64,000 nt of DNA from Leeuwenhoekiella palythoae (GCF_900130045.1 NZ_FQXT01000004.1:124001-188000), one strand, 5' to 3'. Counted from the stretch's first letter, positions 16,215 to 26,532 are shown. Numbers and translations are program-made. Notes: generated from the sequence alone by a model not told the origin.

Positions 16215-16861
16215 AGCGGTTTAAACGTATAGCCGGCTTCGGTGAAATGTTGTAATACCATTGGTAAGGCAATTTTCATATTCTTCTCGGCTTTTAAGCT
16301 GTCGTGAAATACTACAATACTTCCGGGTTGAGCATTGTTAATAATGTAATCTGCACATGTTTTTCCATCGAGTTTTTGATCCCAATCATAGGCGATGGCG
16401 TCATACATTATAATATGGTAACCGCGCTTTTTTAACGCTTTTGCTTGGCTACGTTTGATCTTTCCGTAAGGTGGTCTGAAGAGGTTTTGAGGTGTTGTGA
16501 ACCTTGAGATGATCTCTTCGGTTTTAAAAGCGTTTGCTAGGTAAGTTTCGGTTGTTGTTTTCCAGCCCTTAAGGTGGTTGTAGGTGTGGTTGCCTATACT
16601 GTGCGAACTGCTAACCAACTGCTGAAAGATTTCCGGATTTTTTGAAATGTTGTTTCCGATGCAGAAAAATGTTGCCTCGGCATTATAAGCTTTTAAAAGC
16701 TCTAAAACCCACGGGGTAACATCAGGAATTGGTCCGTCATCAAAGGTGAGATAAAGTGTTTTTTCGGTTGCTGAAGTTGCATATTTATCCCAAACATACC
16801 CAGAGTAAAGACGCTTAAGTAACTTAGGCGTCTTTACGGGTAGGTCAAATTTTAACTTCAT
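16211..16861 (-). CDS. Polysaccharide deacetylase (NodB-type)
   Basis: A 216-residue carbohydrate esterase family 4 protein. Motif 1 LTFDDGP (Asp41 catalytic, Asp42 metal ligand) and motif 2 SIGNHTYNH (His92 and His96, metal ligands) are intact, as are FRPPYGK and the later VVFHDS. It removes acetyl groups from N-acetylglucosamine-containing polymers such as peptidoglycan or an exopolysaccharide. A clear signal peptide is not seen. It directly follows the DUF2723 gene with no gap, so the two are probably co-transcribed and may both act on envelope glycans. Confidence 0.93.
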   Translation of the reverse strand: MKLKFDLPVKTPKLLKRLYSGYVWDKYATSATEKTLYLTFDDGPIPDVTPWVLELLKAYNAEATFFCIGNNISKNPEIFQQLVSSSHSIGNHTYNHLKGWKTTTETYLANAFKTEEIISRFTTPQNLFRPPYGKIKRSQAKALKKRGYHIIMYDAIAYDWDQKLDGKTCADYIINNAQPGSIVVFHDSLKAEKNMKIALPMVLQHFTEAGYTFKPL

Positions 16862-19800
16862 CTATTCTAAAGTGTCTGCCGGAATTGCAATTGAGCTATC
16901 CTGCGTCGGCTCGGTAGGTAACACAGTTTCTGGTTCGGTTTCATCTTCGCCATAAAACTGATTGAATTTACGCAGGTACGAATTGAATTCGCGAGCTTTC
17001 TCAGGAATAATTTCTTGGTCTTGATTGATGATCAATAGGTCAACCAGACTTCGGTAACGCTCTATATCTGTAATGATGTCTTGAGCATAATTGTATTGCT
17101 GCTCAAGATTAAGGCTGCTCCAGTAATCAAGCTTTTCTTGATATTTTTTAGCTACTTGTTCCCAGAGTTCGCGCGCCTTTTCTTGCTCGCCTACTTGGTA
17201 ATAACCGCTGATGTAGGGCTCTAAAAGCGTGTAATATTCAAAAATATCAACAGGCATTTTTTCCATGGCTAGATCTAGGATATTTTTAGCCTTATCAAAT
17301 TTCTCTTCTTGGATCAATTTTTCGGTTAAACGGGCCAAATTACCACGATAAGTGATCCCGTTACGACGCGTTTCGGTATCGTGATAAATATCTGGATCAC
17401 CACTATTGCCCCAATACCAATTGGTAGCAATGTCGTAGAATTTATCAGAATCAATACGTCCCATGTCATAAGGAGCCTGAGGATCTATTGGTGTTTTAAT
17501 AGGTACAAGCTTATAGCAAACACCATCAAGCTGCAGATAATCTTTCATCCACAAATAATCATCATCACCAAAACTTCCGCCGGTAAAATAAATAGGACGT
17601 TCCCAATTGTTATTTGCAATAACATCCAGCATCAGAAGTCGGTTTTTATAAATTACAGACTCTTTAATGTTTACCACAATTTCAGAAACTACTTCATCTG
17701 CGTCTTTTTGAGCCACAGTGCCATTCGCAAGCACGGTTTGCTTATCTACCGGAATGCTCACGTGTTGGGTAGGGAAGGAGTGCACCATTGTGCCACTTTG
17801 TAATTCTTCCATCGTACGTGGATCATCGCTTGCGATCCAGTTCATCCAGGTTTTAATATCTAAAGTGTCATCAGGACGTAATTCATTATAAAAAATAGCA
17901 TCGCGATTTCCGGCAACGTATTTGTCATGCGAAAGCTGAGAAGGTATAGGATCGCTCTCATAAGCCTTACGTTTCATATCGTCAATATACCATGCGGTTT
18001 GAAACAAACTGGTATTTACGATGCGCACATCTCTACGGTAGCCTTCGATCTCTTGTGCGTACCATAATGCAAACGTATCGTTATCACCAATGGTGAATAG
18101 AATAGCGTTTTCATCACAACTGTCAAGATACATTTTAGCCATCGCTAAGGCAGTCTTTCTGCCAGAACGGTCGTGATCATCCCAGTTTTGTGCTGCTAAA
18201 ATTACCGGAGCGGCAAGTAGACAGACAACTGTAACTACGGGTAGCACGACTTTAGCGCTAATCTTTTCTTTAAGTAAGTCATAAAGGGCGTAGACGCCAA
18301 AACCGATCCACATTGCAAAAACGTAGAAGGATCCAACTAATGCATAATCACGCTCACGGGGTTCAAAAGCACGCTCATTCAAATAAATCTTTAAAGCGAT
18401 ACCTGTAAATAGGAAAAGTACTAAAAGCACCCAGAAGCTTTTTTTGTCTCGACTTGCTTGAAAGACCAGCCCAAGTAATCCTAGAATTAAGGGTAAGAAG
18501 AAATAGGTATTACGCGCTTTATTTTTTAAAGCATCACTAGGTAGATTGTCTTGAGGGCCTAATCTTGCTTCATCAATAAATGAAATCCCACTGAGCCAAT
18601 TGCCGTGGATATTGTCGTATTTACCTTGAATGTCGTCTTGACGCCCGGTGAAATTCCACATAAAATAACGCCAATACATATAGCCAAATTGAAAATCAAA
18701 CATGTAGGCAAGATTGTCTGCAAATGACGGCGGATTGACATCAATATATTGTCTCAGACGCATTAGGGTAGACTGAAAGCCTTCGTTATCCATACGCCCT
18801 TGAGCATAGTCAGATTTGAACTGTGCTACGGCTTGTTGCAACTCTTGATTGTCTGCATACTCCGGCTTTACCTGAAATTCTAAAGGACCGGTAAATTGCA
18901 TATAGTTTGCAATATGGTCTGTGCTCCACATACGCGGAAGAAACACCTTATGACGGTCTTCTGAGTTTTGAACGGAATTCTTCCATTCGTTAACGATCAC
19001 ATACTTGCCGCTTTCTTCGTCTTTCTCGTAATTGGGTTTTCCGTCCACGTATGGATTTTGAGCGTCGAGTCCGCCAAAAATTTCAGTAAACTGCGGTCCG
19101 TAAAATAAATGCGTTTCAGGATACTGTTCTCTGTTGTAATACGCAAGAAGTTCTCGTGCGTTGTTAGGGTTGTTCTCGTTAATGGTTGTCCCGGCGTTAG
19201 CGCGAATAGGAAGCATCAACCAACTTGAAAATCCAATAAAAATAAATAAGATCGAAAGCGCAAGTGTGTTGAGTTGGTAATATGATTTTTTTCGGGTGTA
19301 GCTTAAAATGTAATAGAAGATTGCGATAAACACTAAGCCTGCGATAATTGTTCCGCTATTAAACGGTAAGCCAAAGGTGTTTACGAAAAATACTTCGGCG
19401 TAGCCAAAGAAACTCAACGTGTATGGTAGTAAAAATTTAAAAATGAACATCAATACCGCAACTACAATGATGTTTGCGACGATGAAGTTTTTGACCGTTA
19501 TGGTCTTGTAGTTTTTAAAGAAATATAAAAACCCAATTGCCGGAATGGTGAGCAGCGCCATGAAATGCACCCCAAAAGACAATCCGATAATGAAGCAAAT
19601 GAGCATGAGCCATCTGTTTCCTCGAGGTTTAAACATGTCACGTTCCCAAAGCAGTGCTACATAAAATAAAGACGAAAGCATAAACATGGCCATCGCATAC
19701 ACTTCGGCTTCCACGGCGTTAAACCAAAAACTATCAGTAAAAGCAAAAGCGGTTGAGCCAATAAACGAAGCAGCCAGAACTGCTATTTGGTCTGAAGATG

Positions 19801-20149
19801 TCAATTCAGTTTTGTTGCGTTTAAGCAATTTGCGCAACAGCAAAGACAGTGACCAGCACATAAAAAGAATAGTAAATGCTGATGCCAGGCAGGACATAAA
19901 ATTTACACAGAGTGCCACATAGCTACTGTCTGGAGCAAAAATTGAGAAAAAGGCGCCTAGCATTTGATACAATGGTGCTCCCGGCGGGTGACCAATTTCT
20001 AACTTAGAAGAGGTTGAGATATATTCTCCCGCGTCCCAGAAACTCGCGGTAGGTTCTACCGTAAGGCTGTAGGTTATTAATGCAATGGCAAAAGCGAGCC
20101 ATCCTACTATTTTGTTATACTTCGGGAAGTTGAAGTTTGTCATGGTCAT
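16862..20149 (-). CDS. DUF2723 multi-pass membrane protein, O-mannosyltransferase-like
   Basis: A 1095-residue protein of the DUF2723 family, which is widespread in Bacteroidota and related to GT-C glycosyltransferases. The first third has about nine membrane helices, with conserved EPTASFWDAGEYI and GHPPGAPLYQML near the N-terminus, the expected GT-C first-loop region with acidic residues. A second helical block spans about 545-680. The C-terminal third is soluble and contains helical repeats resembling TPRs (about 945-1070), then an acidic, Pro/Thr-rich tail. It probably transfers a sugar from a lipid carrier to envelope proteins or glycans. Two start ATGs lie six bases apart (20149 and 20143). 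Confidence 0.9.
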   Translation of the reverse strand: MTMTNFNFPKYNKIVGWLAFAIALITYSLTVEPTASFWDAGEYISTSSKLEIGHPPGAPLYQMLGAFFSIFAPDSSYVALCVNFMSCLASAFTILFMCWSLSLLLRKLLKRNKTELTSSDQIAVLAASFIGSTAFAFTDSFWFNAVEAEVYAMAMFMLSSLFYVALLWERDMFKPRGNRWLMLICFIIGLSFGVHFMALLTIPAIGFLYFFKNYKTITVKNFIVANIIVVAVLMFIFKFLLPYTLSFFGYAEVFFVNTFGLPFNSGTIIAGLVFIAIFYYILSYTRKKSYYQLNTLALSILFIFIGFSSWLMLPIRANAGTTINENNPNNARELLAYYNREQYPETHLFYGPQFTEIFGGLDAQNPYVDGKPNYEKDEESGKYVIVNEWKNSVQNSEDRHKVFLPRMWSTDHIANYMQFTGPLEFQVKPEYADNQELQQAVAQFKSDYAQGRMDNEGFQSTLMRLRQYIDVNPPSFADNLAYMFDFQFGYMYWRYFMWNFTGRQDDIQGKYDNIHGNWLSGISFIDEARLGPQDNLPSDALKNKARNTYFFLPLILGLLGLVFQASRDKKSFWVLLVLFLFTGIALKIYLNERAFEPRERDYALVGSFYVFAMWIGFGVYALYDLLKEKISAKVVLPVVTVVCLLAAPVILAAQNWDDHDRSGRKTALAMAKMYLDSCDENAILFTIGDNDTFALWYAQEIEGYRRDVRIVNTSLFQTAWYIDDMKRKAYESDPIPSQLSHDKYVAGNRDAIFYNELRPDDTLDIKTWMNWIASDDPRTMEELQSGTMVHSFPTQHVSIPVDKQTVLANGTVAQKDADEVVSEIVVNIKESVIYKNRLLMLDVIANNNWERPIYFTGGSFGDDDYLWMKDYLQLDGVCYKLVPIKTPIDPQAPYDMGRIDSDKFYDIATNWYWGNSGDPDIYHDTETRRNGITYRGNLARLTEKLIQEEKFDKAKNILDLAMEKMPVDIFEYYTLLEPYISGYYQVGEQEKARELWEQVAKKYQEKLDYWSSLNLEQQYNYAQDIITDIERYRSLVDLLIINQDQEIIPEKAREFNSYLRKFNQFYGEDETEPETVLPTEPTQDSSIAIPADTLE

Positions 20150-20327
20150 AAGGCAAAATTAGCAAGCAGCGAATTTAAGAATTAATACGGTAATCCATTC
20201 GGTTTTGATCGCAATGGAATAAAAGAAACTCGCATAGCTAAATTCTTAAATAAATTACGATAGTTGCTTAGGAGTAACGTAGTTGAACCTAAAAATATTC
20301 TTTGGTTTAAATTTTTCCTCAAAAAAT

Positions 20328-20359
20328 ATTTGGTGAACAAAAAGTTTGTTTTAAATTTG
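20328..20359 (+). promoter_or_regulatory. Promoter of tRNA-Gln
   Basis: TTTG at 20328-20331, a 20-base spacer, then TAAATTTG at 20352-20359 matches the Bacteroidota promoter consensus exactly (TTTG, N19-21, TAnnTTTG). Transcription should begin near 20366, about 40 bases before the mature tRNA. No gene is seen between the DUF2723 start and the tRNA. Confidence 0.85.
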
Positions 20360-20407
20360 CAGCCGCATTCGCAAGTCAGGTGAATGTTTTCTTTTTAAGA
20401 AAGGTAC

Positions 20408-20480
20408 TGGCCTATGGTGTAACTGGCAACACGTCTGGTTTTGGTCCAGAAGAGTCTAGGTTCGAGCCCTAGTAGGCCAA
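20408..20480 (+). tRNA. tRNA-Gln(TTG)
   Basis: A 73-base tRNA with a perfect seven-pair acceptor stem (TGGCCTA with TAGGCCA) and a D-arm GTGTAACTGGCAACAC. The anticodon arm TCTGG-TTTTGGT-CCAGA places TTG at positions 34-36, and the T-arm contains GTTCGAGCC. Discriminator A. CCA is not encoded. It is a single-gene unit with its own promoter and terminator. Confidence 0.97.
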
Positions 20481-20490
20481 CTGCAATAAA

Positions 20491-20519
20491 AAACCCGCAA
20501 ATTTTTGCGGGTTTTTTTT
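20491..20519 (+). terminator. Intrinsic terminator of tRNA-Gln
   Basis: A 10-bp stem (20491-20500 with 20505-20514) with loop ATTT and eight consecutive T, 10 bases after the tRNA end. The A-run on the other arm may let it also stop minus-strand transcription leaving the hypothetical gene at 20574-20909. Confidence 0.9.
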
Positions 20520-20573
20520 GTTTTTCAGTGGTGCTGCTGTATGAGTGTCTCTAAAAGTTGCGACTTTTTCTAT

Positions 20574-20909
20574 TTAGGCAATAGTATTGGTAATAAAATA
20601 ACGCATCATATTGGTATAAAATACTTTGCTTCCTGAATCATTTTTGATGCAATTCTGAAGAAATGTCGAAAAACGTGCCTTGGGAATCTCAAGATTTATT
20701 TCCGCGGAACGCGCATCAGAAAGAAGCGGGCTCATAGTAATGTGAACCTCGCGCTCGGTTTGTCTAATTACAACATCTGAAGCTTTAAAGAATTTCTTCA
20801 AGATCGCTTTTTGTAATTGTTCTGCGCGCGCTGAATGTTGCGCGAGCTGGCATTCTTCATCTATAAGGCGATAAAGTGCGTGAATTGATGTTTGACTTTC
20901 GGTTTGCAT
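20574..20909 (-). CDS. Hypothetical protein, 111 residues
   Basis: A short soluble protein with no signal peptide or membrane segment. The N-terminal half is predicted helical (ALYRLIDEECQLAQHSARAEQLQKAILKK, split by short turns), and the second half has beta-like segments (REVHITMSPLL, SAEINLEIPK). I do not recognise the family. It lies 82 bases downstream of the universal stress protein gene on the same strand and may share its transcript. Composition resembles its neighbours, which supports a real gene. Confidence 0.65.
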   Translation of the reverse strand: MQTESQTSIHALYRLIDEECQLAQHSARAEQLQKAILKKFFKASDVVIRQTEREVHITMSPLLSDARSAEINLEIPKARFSTFLQNCIKNDSGSKVFYTNMMRYFITNTIA

Positions 20910-20991
20910 AGCATTTGAATTTTAGTCCCAAGCTACCTTTTTGAGCGCGATAAAATTTCTAAAAAAGTGTTATTTAGAGATTTATTAACCT

Positions 20992-21825
20992 TTAGATCTT
21001 AAAAGTCAAGACCGGTCTTTTGGCGTGATTAACCAAACCTTCGCTCAAGGAGCCGTTAAAGAAATGTGCGAGTCCTTTTCGGCCGTGTGTGCCAATGGCG
21101 ATAAGGTCTGCTTTTTGACTTTTGGCGTAATTCATAATGCCACGTTCAACCTTGAGATCATTAAAAATTTCAAAGTGCGGAGTTTCGATCTGTAGTTTTT
21201 GAACAAACTCCTTAAACAAAGCCTGAATTTTTTCTGTGGTCTCAAATCGGTCAGGAGTATTCACATAAACCATTTTAAATTCAGCTTTTTGTGTTTGTGC
21301 AAATTCTAATGCCTGTATTACAGGTTTTAGATTGTCATTCTCAAGATCTGTCGCAAAAATCAGACTGTTGATTTTGAAGTTGACGTGTCTTTTTTTGATG
21401 ACAAAAACTGGTATTTTAGAGTGTCTAACAATTTTCTCAGTGTTAGAGCCGATGAAAAGTTCCTCAAATCCGCTGGAGCCATGAGATCCCATGATTATGA
21501 TATCGATTTCGTGTTCTTCAGCATAGTCTAGAATCCCACTTTGAATACTGTTGAATTTTACGTGTTCAAAGAGCTCAATGTCACTTGCATATTTTTCAGC
21601 ACGCAGCTTTTCAAAATTCTGTTGTGCTAGCTTCATAAAGAAAAGCGCTTCGGGCAGCTGTGCGTTGTGATTGCCGTCAATAACATCAATTAACGAGTAA
21701 GGTAATTCAACCATATGAATTAGGTGTAGCTGCGCGTCATACTGTTTTGCGAGTTGGCAAGCGACTTCAAATGCGTAGGTTGCCTGTTCAGAAAAATCTG
21801 TAGGCAGTAGTAATTTTTTGATCAT
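20992..21825 (-). CDS. Universal stress protein, two UspA domains
   Basis: A 277-residue tandem UspA protein. Domain 1 (about 1-148) starts MIKKLLLPTDFSEQA and ends with the nucleotide-binding loop GSHGSSGFEELFIGSNTEKI. Domain 2 (about 152-277) ends with GTHGRKGLAHFFNGSLSEGL. Both keep the G-x2-G-x9-G-(S/N) pattern of ATP-binding Usp members. Usp proteins help survival in starvation and other stresses; a specific role here cannot be read from sequence. It is divergent from the rimP operon. Confidence 0.93.
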   Translation of the reverse strand: MIKKLLLPTDFSEQATYAFEVACQLAKQYDAQLHLIHMVELPYSLIDVIDGNHNAQLPEALFFMKLAQQNFEKLRAEKYASDIELFEHVKFNSIQSGILDYAEEHEIDIIIMGSHGSSGFEELFIGSNTEKIVRHSKIPVFVIKKRHVNFKINSLIFATDLENDNLKPVIQALEFAQTQKAEFKMVYVNTPDRFETTEKIQALFKEFVQKLQIETPHFEIFNDLKVERGIMNYAKSQKADLIAIGTHGRKGLAHFFNGSLSEGLVNHAKRPVLTFKI

Positions 21826-21925
21826 AATGTACTGACTTTAAAAGTTATATAGATTTTAATGGGCTGTATTAAAGTTAAGCATTTAATAGTGAGCTTGTTC
21901 TATTTTATATCTTGATAAATATTAT

Positions 21926-21933
21926 TATATTTG
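21926..21933 (+). promoter_or_regulatory. -7 element of the rimP-nusA-infB operon
   Basis: TATATTTG matches TAnnTTTG. Transcription from it would start near 21940 and give a leader of about 55 bases that includes the hairpin at 21959-21986. A TTTG at the right upstream distance was not found. Confidence 0.55.
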
Positions 21934-21958
21934 CAGTGTTGAATTAAGAAAATTAATC

Positions 21959-21986
21959 GAGGGGACACATTGAGTCCCCTCTTTTT
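21959..21986 (+). promoter_or_regulatory. Terminator-like leader hairpin before rimP (possible attenuator)
   Basis: An 8-bp GC-rich stem (GAGGGGAC with GTCCCCTC), a seven-base loop and five T form a textbook intrinsic terminator. It lies after the predicted start of transcription and only eight bases before the rimP start codon. Leader structures before rimP-nusA operons are known in other bacteria and are linked to feedback on NusA. That this one acts as an attenuator is my inference. Alternatively it ends an unseen short upstream transcript. Confidence 0.65.
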
Positions 21987-21994
21987 ATAGGAAC

Positions 21995-22459
21995 ATGTTG
22001 AAGGAAAAAGTTACAGCCCTTTTACAAGAGGCGTTTGAGGAGTATGAGAATCTCTTTCTTATAGATTTAAAAATTAAAGGCAACAACGAGATTGTAGTTG
22101 TGATAGATGGTGATCAAGGAGTAACGGTGCAAGACTGTATCAATGTAAGCCGTAAAGTAGAACATAATTTAGACAGGGAAGAAGAGGATTTTTCTTTAGA
22201 AGTTATGTCTGCGGGAGCTACCGAGCCTTTGATTAATATAAGGCAGTATAAAAAGAATGAAGGCCGTGATCTTGAAGTAGTACTTCAAGATGGTTCAAAA
22301 ATAACAGGTAATCTTATTCAAGTGCATGATGAGGGTATTGTGTTGTTCTGGAAAGAGCGCGTGCCTAAAGAGGTGGGTAAAGGTAAGATGACTGTAGAGA
22401 AGGAAGAGGTGATAGCCTTTGAAGCTATCAAGCAAGCAAAAGTTAAGATTAAATTTTAA
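21995..22459 (+). CDS. rimP: Ribosome maturation factor RimP
   Basis: A 154-residue RimP, needed for maturation of the 30S subunit. The N-terminal domain has LFLIDLKIKGNNEIVVVIDGD and the family signature VQDCINVSRKVEHNLD, and the C-terminal Sm-like barrel has RQYKKNEGRDLEV. It is the first gene of the conserved rimP-nusA-infB operon, 9 bases from nusA. AGGAA just before the ATG is a plausible ribosome-binding site, unusual in this window. Confidence 0.96.
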   Translation: MLKEKVTALLQEAFEEYENLFLIDLKIKGNNEIVVVIDGDQGVTVQDCINVSRKVEHNLDREEEDFSLEVMSAGATEPLINIRQYKKNEGRDLEVVLQDGSKITGNLIQVHDEGIVLFWKERVPKEVGKGKMTVEKEEVIAFEAIKQAKVKIKF

Positions 22460-22468
22460 GTACACAGC

Positions 22469-23698
22469 ATGGAAAATATTGCGTTAATCGAATCATTTTC
22501 TGAGTTTAAAGATGATAAGCTCATAGATAGAGTAATGCTTATGGCAATACTCGAAGAAGTTTTTAGAAGTACGTTAAAAAAACGTTTTGGAAGCGATGAT
22601 AATTTTGATATCATTATAAATCCAGATAAAGGAGATTTAGAGATTTGGCGTAACCGTGTTGTTGTAGCTGACGGTGAAGTAGAAGATGAGAATTCAGAAA
22701 TTAGTTTAACTGAAGCACGTAGAATTGAGCCTGACTTTGAGGTGGGTGAAGATGTTTCTGAAGAAGTAAAGCTTATAGACTTGGGGCGTAGATCTATTCT
22801 TGCTTTGCGTCAAAATCTTATCAGTAAAATTCACGAGCACGATAATACTAATATTTATAAGCAATTTAAAGATCTTGAAGGAGAGCTTTATAATGCTGAG
22901 GTGCATCACATAAGACACAGAGCGATCATATTGCTTGATGATGAAGGTAATGAGATCATATTGCCAAAAGACAAGCAGATACCTTCAGATTTCTTCCGTA
23001 AAGGAGAAAATGTTAGAGGGGTTATCGAGAGTGTTGAGTTGAAGGGAAATAAGCCGGCGATCATTATGTCGCGTACTTCTCCACTTTTCCTTGAGAAGTT
23101 GTTTGAGTCAGAGATTCCTGAAGTGTTTGACGGGTTAATCACTGTTAAAAAAGTAGTGCGTATTCCTGGAGAGAAGGCAAAAGTTGCTGTTGATTCTTAC
23201 GATGACCGTATTGATCCGGTTGGAGCCTGTGTAGGTATGAAAGGATCGCGTATTCACGGCATAGTTCGTGAGTTAGGTAATGAGAATATTGACGTAATCA
23301 ATTTTACAAATAACCTGCAATTATATATTACCAGAGCGCTAAGTCCTGCAAAGATTACTTCGATCAAGATCGATGATGAGAATAAATCAGCAGAAGTAAT
23401 GCTTAAACCAGAAGAGGTTTCTAAAGCAATTGGTCGTGGAGGTCACAATATTAGATTGGCGGGACAACTTACAGGTTATGAGATTGATGTGTACAGAGAA
23501 GGAGTTGAAGAAGATGTGGAGCTTACAGAATTCTCTGATGAGATTGAAGATTGGATCATTGCCGAATTTTCAAAAATAGGTTTAGATACCGCAAAAAGTA
23601 TTTTAGAACAAGACGTAGAAGACCTGGTTAGAAGAACAGACCTTGAAGAAGAAACCATTGCAGATGTAATGAGAATTCTTCGTGAAGAGTTTGAATAA
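22469..23698 (+). CDS. nusA: Transcription termination/antitermination factor NusA
   Basis: A 409-residue NusA. It has an N-terminal RNA polymerase-binding domain (about 1-130), an S1 domain, then two KH domains, visible in DPVGACVGMKGSRIHGIVREL and KAIGRGGHNIRLAGQLTGYE. The acidic C-terminus (about 345-409) has one helical repeat. It binds RNA polymerase and nascent RNA and promotes pausing, termination or antitermination. Being second behind a leader hairpin, it could regulate its own operon. Confidence 0.97.
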   Translation: MENIALIESFSEFKDDKLIDRVMLMAILEEVFRSTLKKRFGSDDNFDIIINPDKGDLEIWRNRVVVADGEVEDENSEISLTEARRIEPDFEVGEDVSEEVKLIDLGRRSILALRQNLISKIHEHDNTNIYKQFKDLEGELYNAEVHHIRHRAIILLDDEGNEIILPKDKQIPSDFFRKGENVRGVIESVELKGNKPAIIMSRTSPLFLEKLFESEIPEVFDGLITVKKVVRIPGEKAKVAVDSYDDRIDPVGACVGMKGSRIHGIVRELGNENIDVINFTNNLQLYITRALSPAKITSIKIDDENKSAEVMLKPEEVSKAIGRGGHNIRLAGQLTGYEIDVYREGVEEDVELTEFSDEIEDWIIAEFSKIGLDTAKSILEQDVEDLVRRTDLEEETIADVMRILREEFE

Positions 23699-23752
23699 AT
23701 TTAGGACTGTACAGGTTTTTTAGGTTAATTTTATAGCGAATTAAAGCATTTT

Positions 23753-26518
23753 ATGGCAGAAATAAAGAACATGAGGTTAAATAAAGTATTGCGTGAACTT
23801 AATATTTCACTTGATCGTGCTGTTGATTTCCTTAAGGAAAAAGGGCATGAGATAGAGGCACGCCCTACTACAAAAATCTCTGCCGAAATCTACGAGGTAT
23901 TATCTGATCAATTTCAGACAGACGCGAGTAAAAAAGTTGCGTCTAAAGAAGTAGCGCAAGAGAAGCAGAAAGAAAAAGAAGCTATCAGACAAGCGCGCGA
24001 GGAGGAGATCGAAGAGAAACGCCAGGAGCAAGATTCTGATAAGGAGGTGATTCGTGCAAAATCGAACCTTCAAGGGCCTAAGCAAGTAGGTAAGATTGAT
24101 TTGGATAAATCAGGAAAGCCAAAAGCTGCAGCTCCAGAAAAGCCTAAAGAAGAGCCTAAACCAGTTCAAAAAGAAGAGCCGGTTATTGAGCAAAAGGTAG
24201 AAGCGCCTAAGGTAGAAGAGAAGAAAGTGGAGGCTGAAAAGCCTAAAGAGGAAGAAAAGCCAAAGGTTGAGTCGAAGCCTGTTGAGAAAGAGGTGGCTAA
24301 GCCTAAAGCTGAAGCGCCTAAAAAAGCCGAGACGAAAACCGAAGAGCCTAAGCTTGGAGATGATGTCTTAAAGACAGATTATAAGAAATTAGACGGGCCA
24401 AACTTTACAGGTCAAAAAATTGACCTTTCTCAGTTTAAAAAACCGGAGAAAAAGAAGAAGCCAGCGGCCAATAAGGATGATAAAAAACGTAAGCGTAAGC
24501 GTATAAGTAAAGCTACGGGTGCGAATCCTAATAGTGGTGGTAATAACAACAATAGAGGTCGTAATCAAAGAGGTGGTGGACGACGCAATGCGCCTGTTGT
24601 AAAAGAAGAGCCTTCAGAAGAAGAAGTGCAAAAGCAGGTTAGAGAAACCTTAGAAAAACTTCAAGGCAAATCTAACAAAGGTAAGGGTGCTAAATATCGT
24701 AGAGATAAGAGAGATCAGCACCGTCAGAAATCTGAAAGCGAACAAGCGCAGCAGGAAGCAGAAAACAAGGTGTTGAAAGTAACTGAATTTGTTACGGTTA
24801 GTGAAGTGGCTACTATGATGGATGTTTCGGTAACTCAGATTATTTCAGCGTGTATGTCATTGGGAATGATGGTGACGATGAACCAGCGTCTGGATGCAGA
24901 AACCTTATCTATTGTTGCTGACGAATTTGGTTACGAGGTGGATTTTGTAAATGCAGATATTGAAGAGTCTGTTGCTGTTGAGGTAGATGCTGAAGAAGAT
25001 CTTAAGCCTCGTGCTCCAATTGTTACAGTAATGGGTCACGTTGACCACGGTAAGACTTCGCTTCTTGATTATATACGTGAAGAAAATGTGATCGCAGGAG
25101 AAAGCGGTGGAATCACGCAGCACATTGGTGCATACGGAGTAACCCTAAAAGACGGTCAAAAAATTGCCTTCTTAGATACACCGGGGCACGAAGCCTTTAC
25201 GGCGATGCGTGCGCGTGGTGCTCAGGTTACTGATATTGCGATTATCGTAATTGCTGCTGATGATGATGTAATGCCGCAAACTAAAGAAGCGATCTCTCAC
25301 GCACAAGCTGCTGGGGTGCCTATTGTTTTTGCGATCAATAAGGTAGATAAGCCAACAGCAAATCCTGATAAGATTAAAGAACAGCTGGCAAATATGAATT
25401 TGCTTGTTGAAGATTGGGGTGGAAAAATTCAATCCCACGATATTTCGGCTAAAACCGGGGTTGGTGTAGCTGAGCTATTGGAGAAAGTTTTATTAGAAGC
25501 TGAAATTCTAGAGCTGAAGGCCAATCCTGATAAACGTGCTAACGGTACCGTTGTGGAGGCATTTCTTGATAAAGGTCGAGGTTATGTTTCAACTGTATTG
25601 GTTGAAGGAGGTACGCTTAAAATTGGAGATTACGTTCTTGCCGGTACTAACAGTGGTAAGGTAAAAGCGATGCACGATGAGCGTGGTAAAGAGATCAAGG
25701 AGGCAGGGCCTTCTACGCCGGTTTCTATTTTAGGTCTTGATGGAGCCCCTCAAGCGGGTGATAAGTTTAATGTGATGGAAGATGAGCGTGAAGCCAAAGA
25801 CATTGCAAATAAACGTACGCAGTTGCAGCGTGAGCAGTCAGTGAGAACTCAGAAACATATTACACTTGATGAAATTGGAAGACGTATTGCTTTAGGAGAT
25901 TTTAAGGAGCTTAATATTATTCTTAAAGGTGATGTGGATGGTTCTGTTGAAGCACTTACAGATAGCTTCGGTAAATTGTCTACAGAAGAGATTGTTGTAA
26001 ATATTATTCATAAAGGAGTTGGTGCAATTACTGAAAGTGATGTATTGCTTGCTTCGGCTTCAGATGCGATCATTATCGGATTTAATGTTAGACCTGCCGG
26101 AAATGCTCGTCAGGTAGCTGATAAGGAAGAAATCGACATCAGAACATACTCCATCATTTACGACGCGATCAACGATCTGAAAGATGCGATGGAAGGCATG
26201 CTTTCTCCAGTAATGAAGGAAGAGGTTACCGGTAATGCTGAGATCAGAGAAACCTTTAAGATTTCTAAGATTGGTACTATTGCGGGTTGTATGGTTACCT
26301 CAGGTAAGATCTATCGTAACTCTGGGGTGCGTTTAATACGCGACGGAGTTGTGGTTTACACTGGGGAGCTTGCTTCGTTAAAACGCTTTAAAGATGATGT
26401 TAAGGAAGTGAGTAAAGGTTACGATTGTGGTATGCAGATTAAGAACTACAATGATATCAAAGAAGGTGATATTGTTGAAGCATATCAGGAAGTAGCTGTT
26501 AAGAAGAAATTGAAATAA
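23753..26518 (+). CDS. infB: Translation initiation factor IF-2
   Basis: A 921-residue IF-2. An N-terminal IF2_N domain is followed by a long, low-complexity Lys/Glu/Pro-rich region (about 60-310) and a second IF2_N-like segment ([20 protein letters not shown]). The GTPase domain shows GHVDHGKTS (428-436), DTPGHEAF, and NKVDKP. Domains II-IV end at the C-terminus. It brings initiator tRNA to the 30S subunit in a GTP-dependent way. A 54-base gap separates it from nusA. Confidence 0.97.
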   Translation: MAEIKNMRLNKVLRELNISLDRAVDFLKEKGHEIEARPTTKISAEIYEVLSDQFQTDASKKVASKEVAQEKQKEKEAIRQAREEEIEEKRQEQDSDKEVIRAKSNLQGPKQVGKIDLDKSGKPKAAAPEKPKEEPKPVQKEEPVIEQKVEAPKVEEKKVEAEKPKEEEKPKVESKPVEKEVAKPKAEAPKKAETKTEEPKLGDDVLKTDYKKLDGPNFTGQKIDLSQFKKPEKKKKPAANKDDKKRKRKRISKATGANPNSGGNNNNRGRNQRGGGRRNAPVVKEEPSEEEVQKQVRETLEKLQGKSNKGKGAKYRRDKRDQHRQKSESEQAQQEAENKVLKVTEFVTVSEVATMMDVSVTQIISACMSLGMMVTMNQRLDAETLSIVADEFGYEVDFVNADIEESVAVEVDAEEDLKPRAPIVTVMGHVDHGKTSLLDYIREENVIAGESGGITQHIGAYGVTLKDGQKIAFLDTPGHEAFTAMRARGAQVTDIAIIVIAADDDVMPQTKEAISHAQAAGVPIVFAINKVDKPTANPDKIKEQLANMNLLVEDWGGKIQSHDISAKTGVGVAELLEKVLLEAEILELKANPDKRANGTVVEAFLDKGRGYVSTVLVEGGTLKIGDYVLAGTNSGKVKAMHDERGKEIKEAGPSTPVSILGLDGAPQAGDKFNVMEDEREAKDIANKRTQLQREQSVRTQKHITLDEIGRRIALGDFKELNIILKGDVDGSVEALTDSFGKLSTEEIVVNIIHKGVGAITESDVLLASASDAIIIGFNVRPAGNARQVADKEEIDIRTYSIIYDAINDLKDAMEGMLSPVMKEEVTGNAEIRETFKISKIGTIAGCMVTSGKIYRNSGVRLIRDGVVVYTGELASLKRFKDDVKEVSKGYDCGMQIKNYNDIKEGDIVEAYQEVAVKKKLK

Positions 26519-26532
26519 AATCAATTAAGAAT

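Noticed and set aside
17381-17803. 140-residue protein antisense to the DUF2723 gene
   Set aside because: It lies within a conserved coding region on the other strand, has no recognisable domain and an Ile/Asn-rich composition typical of shadow frames.
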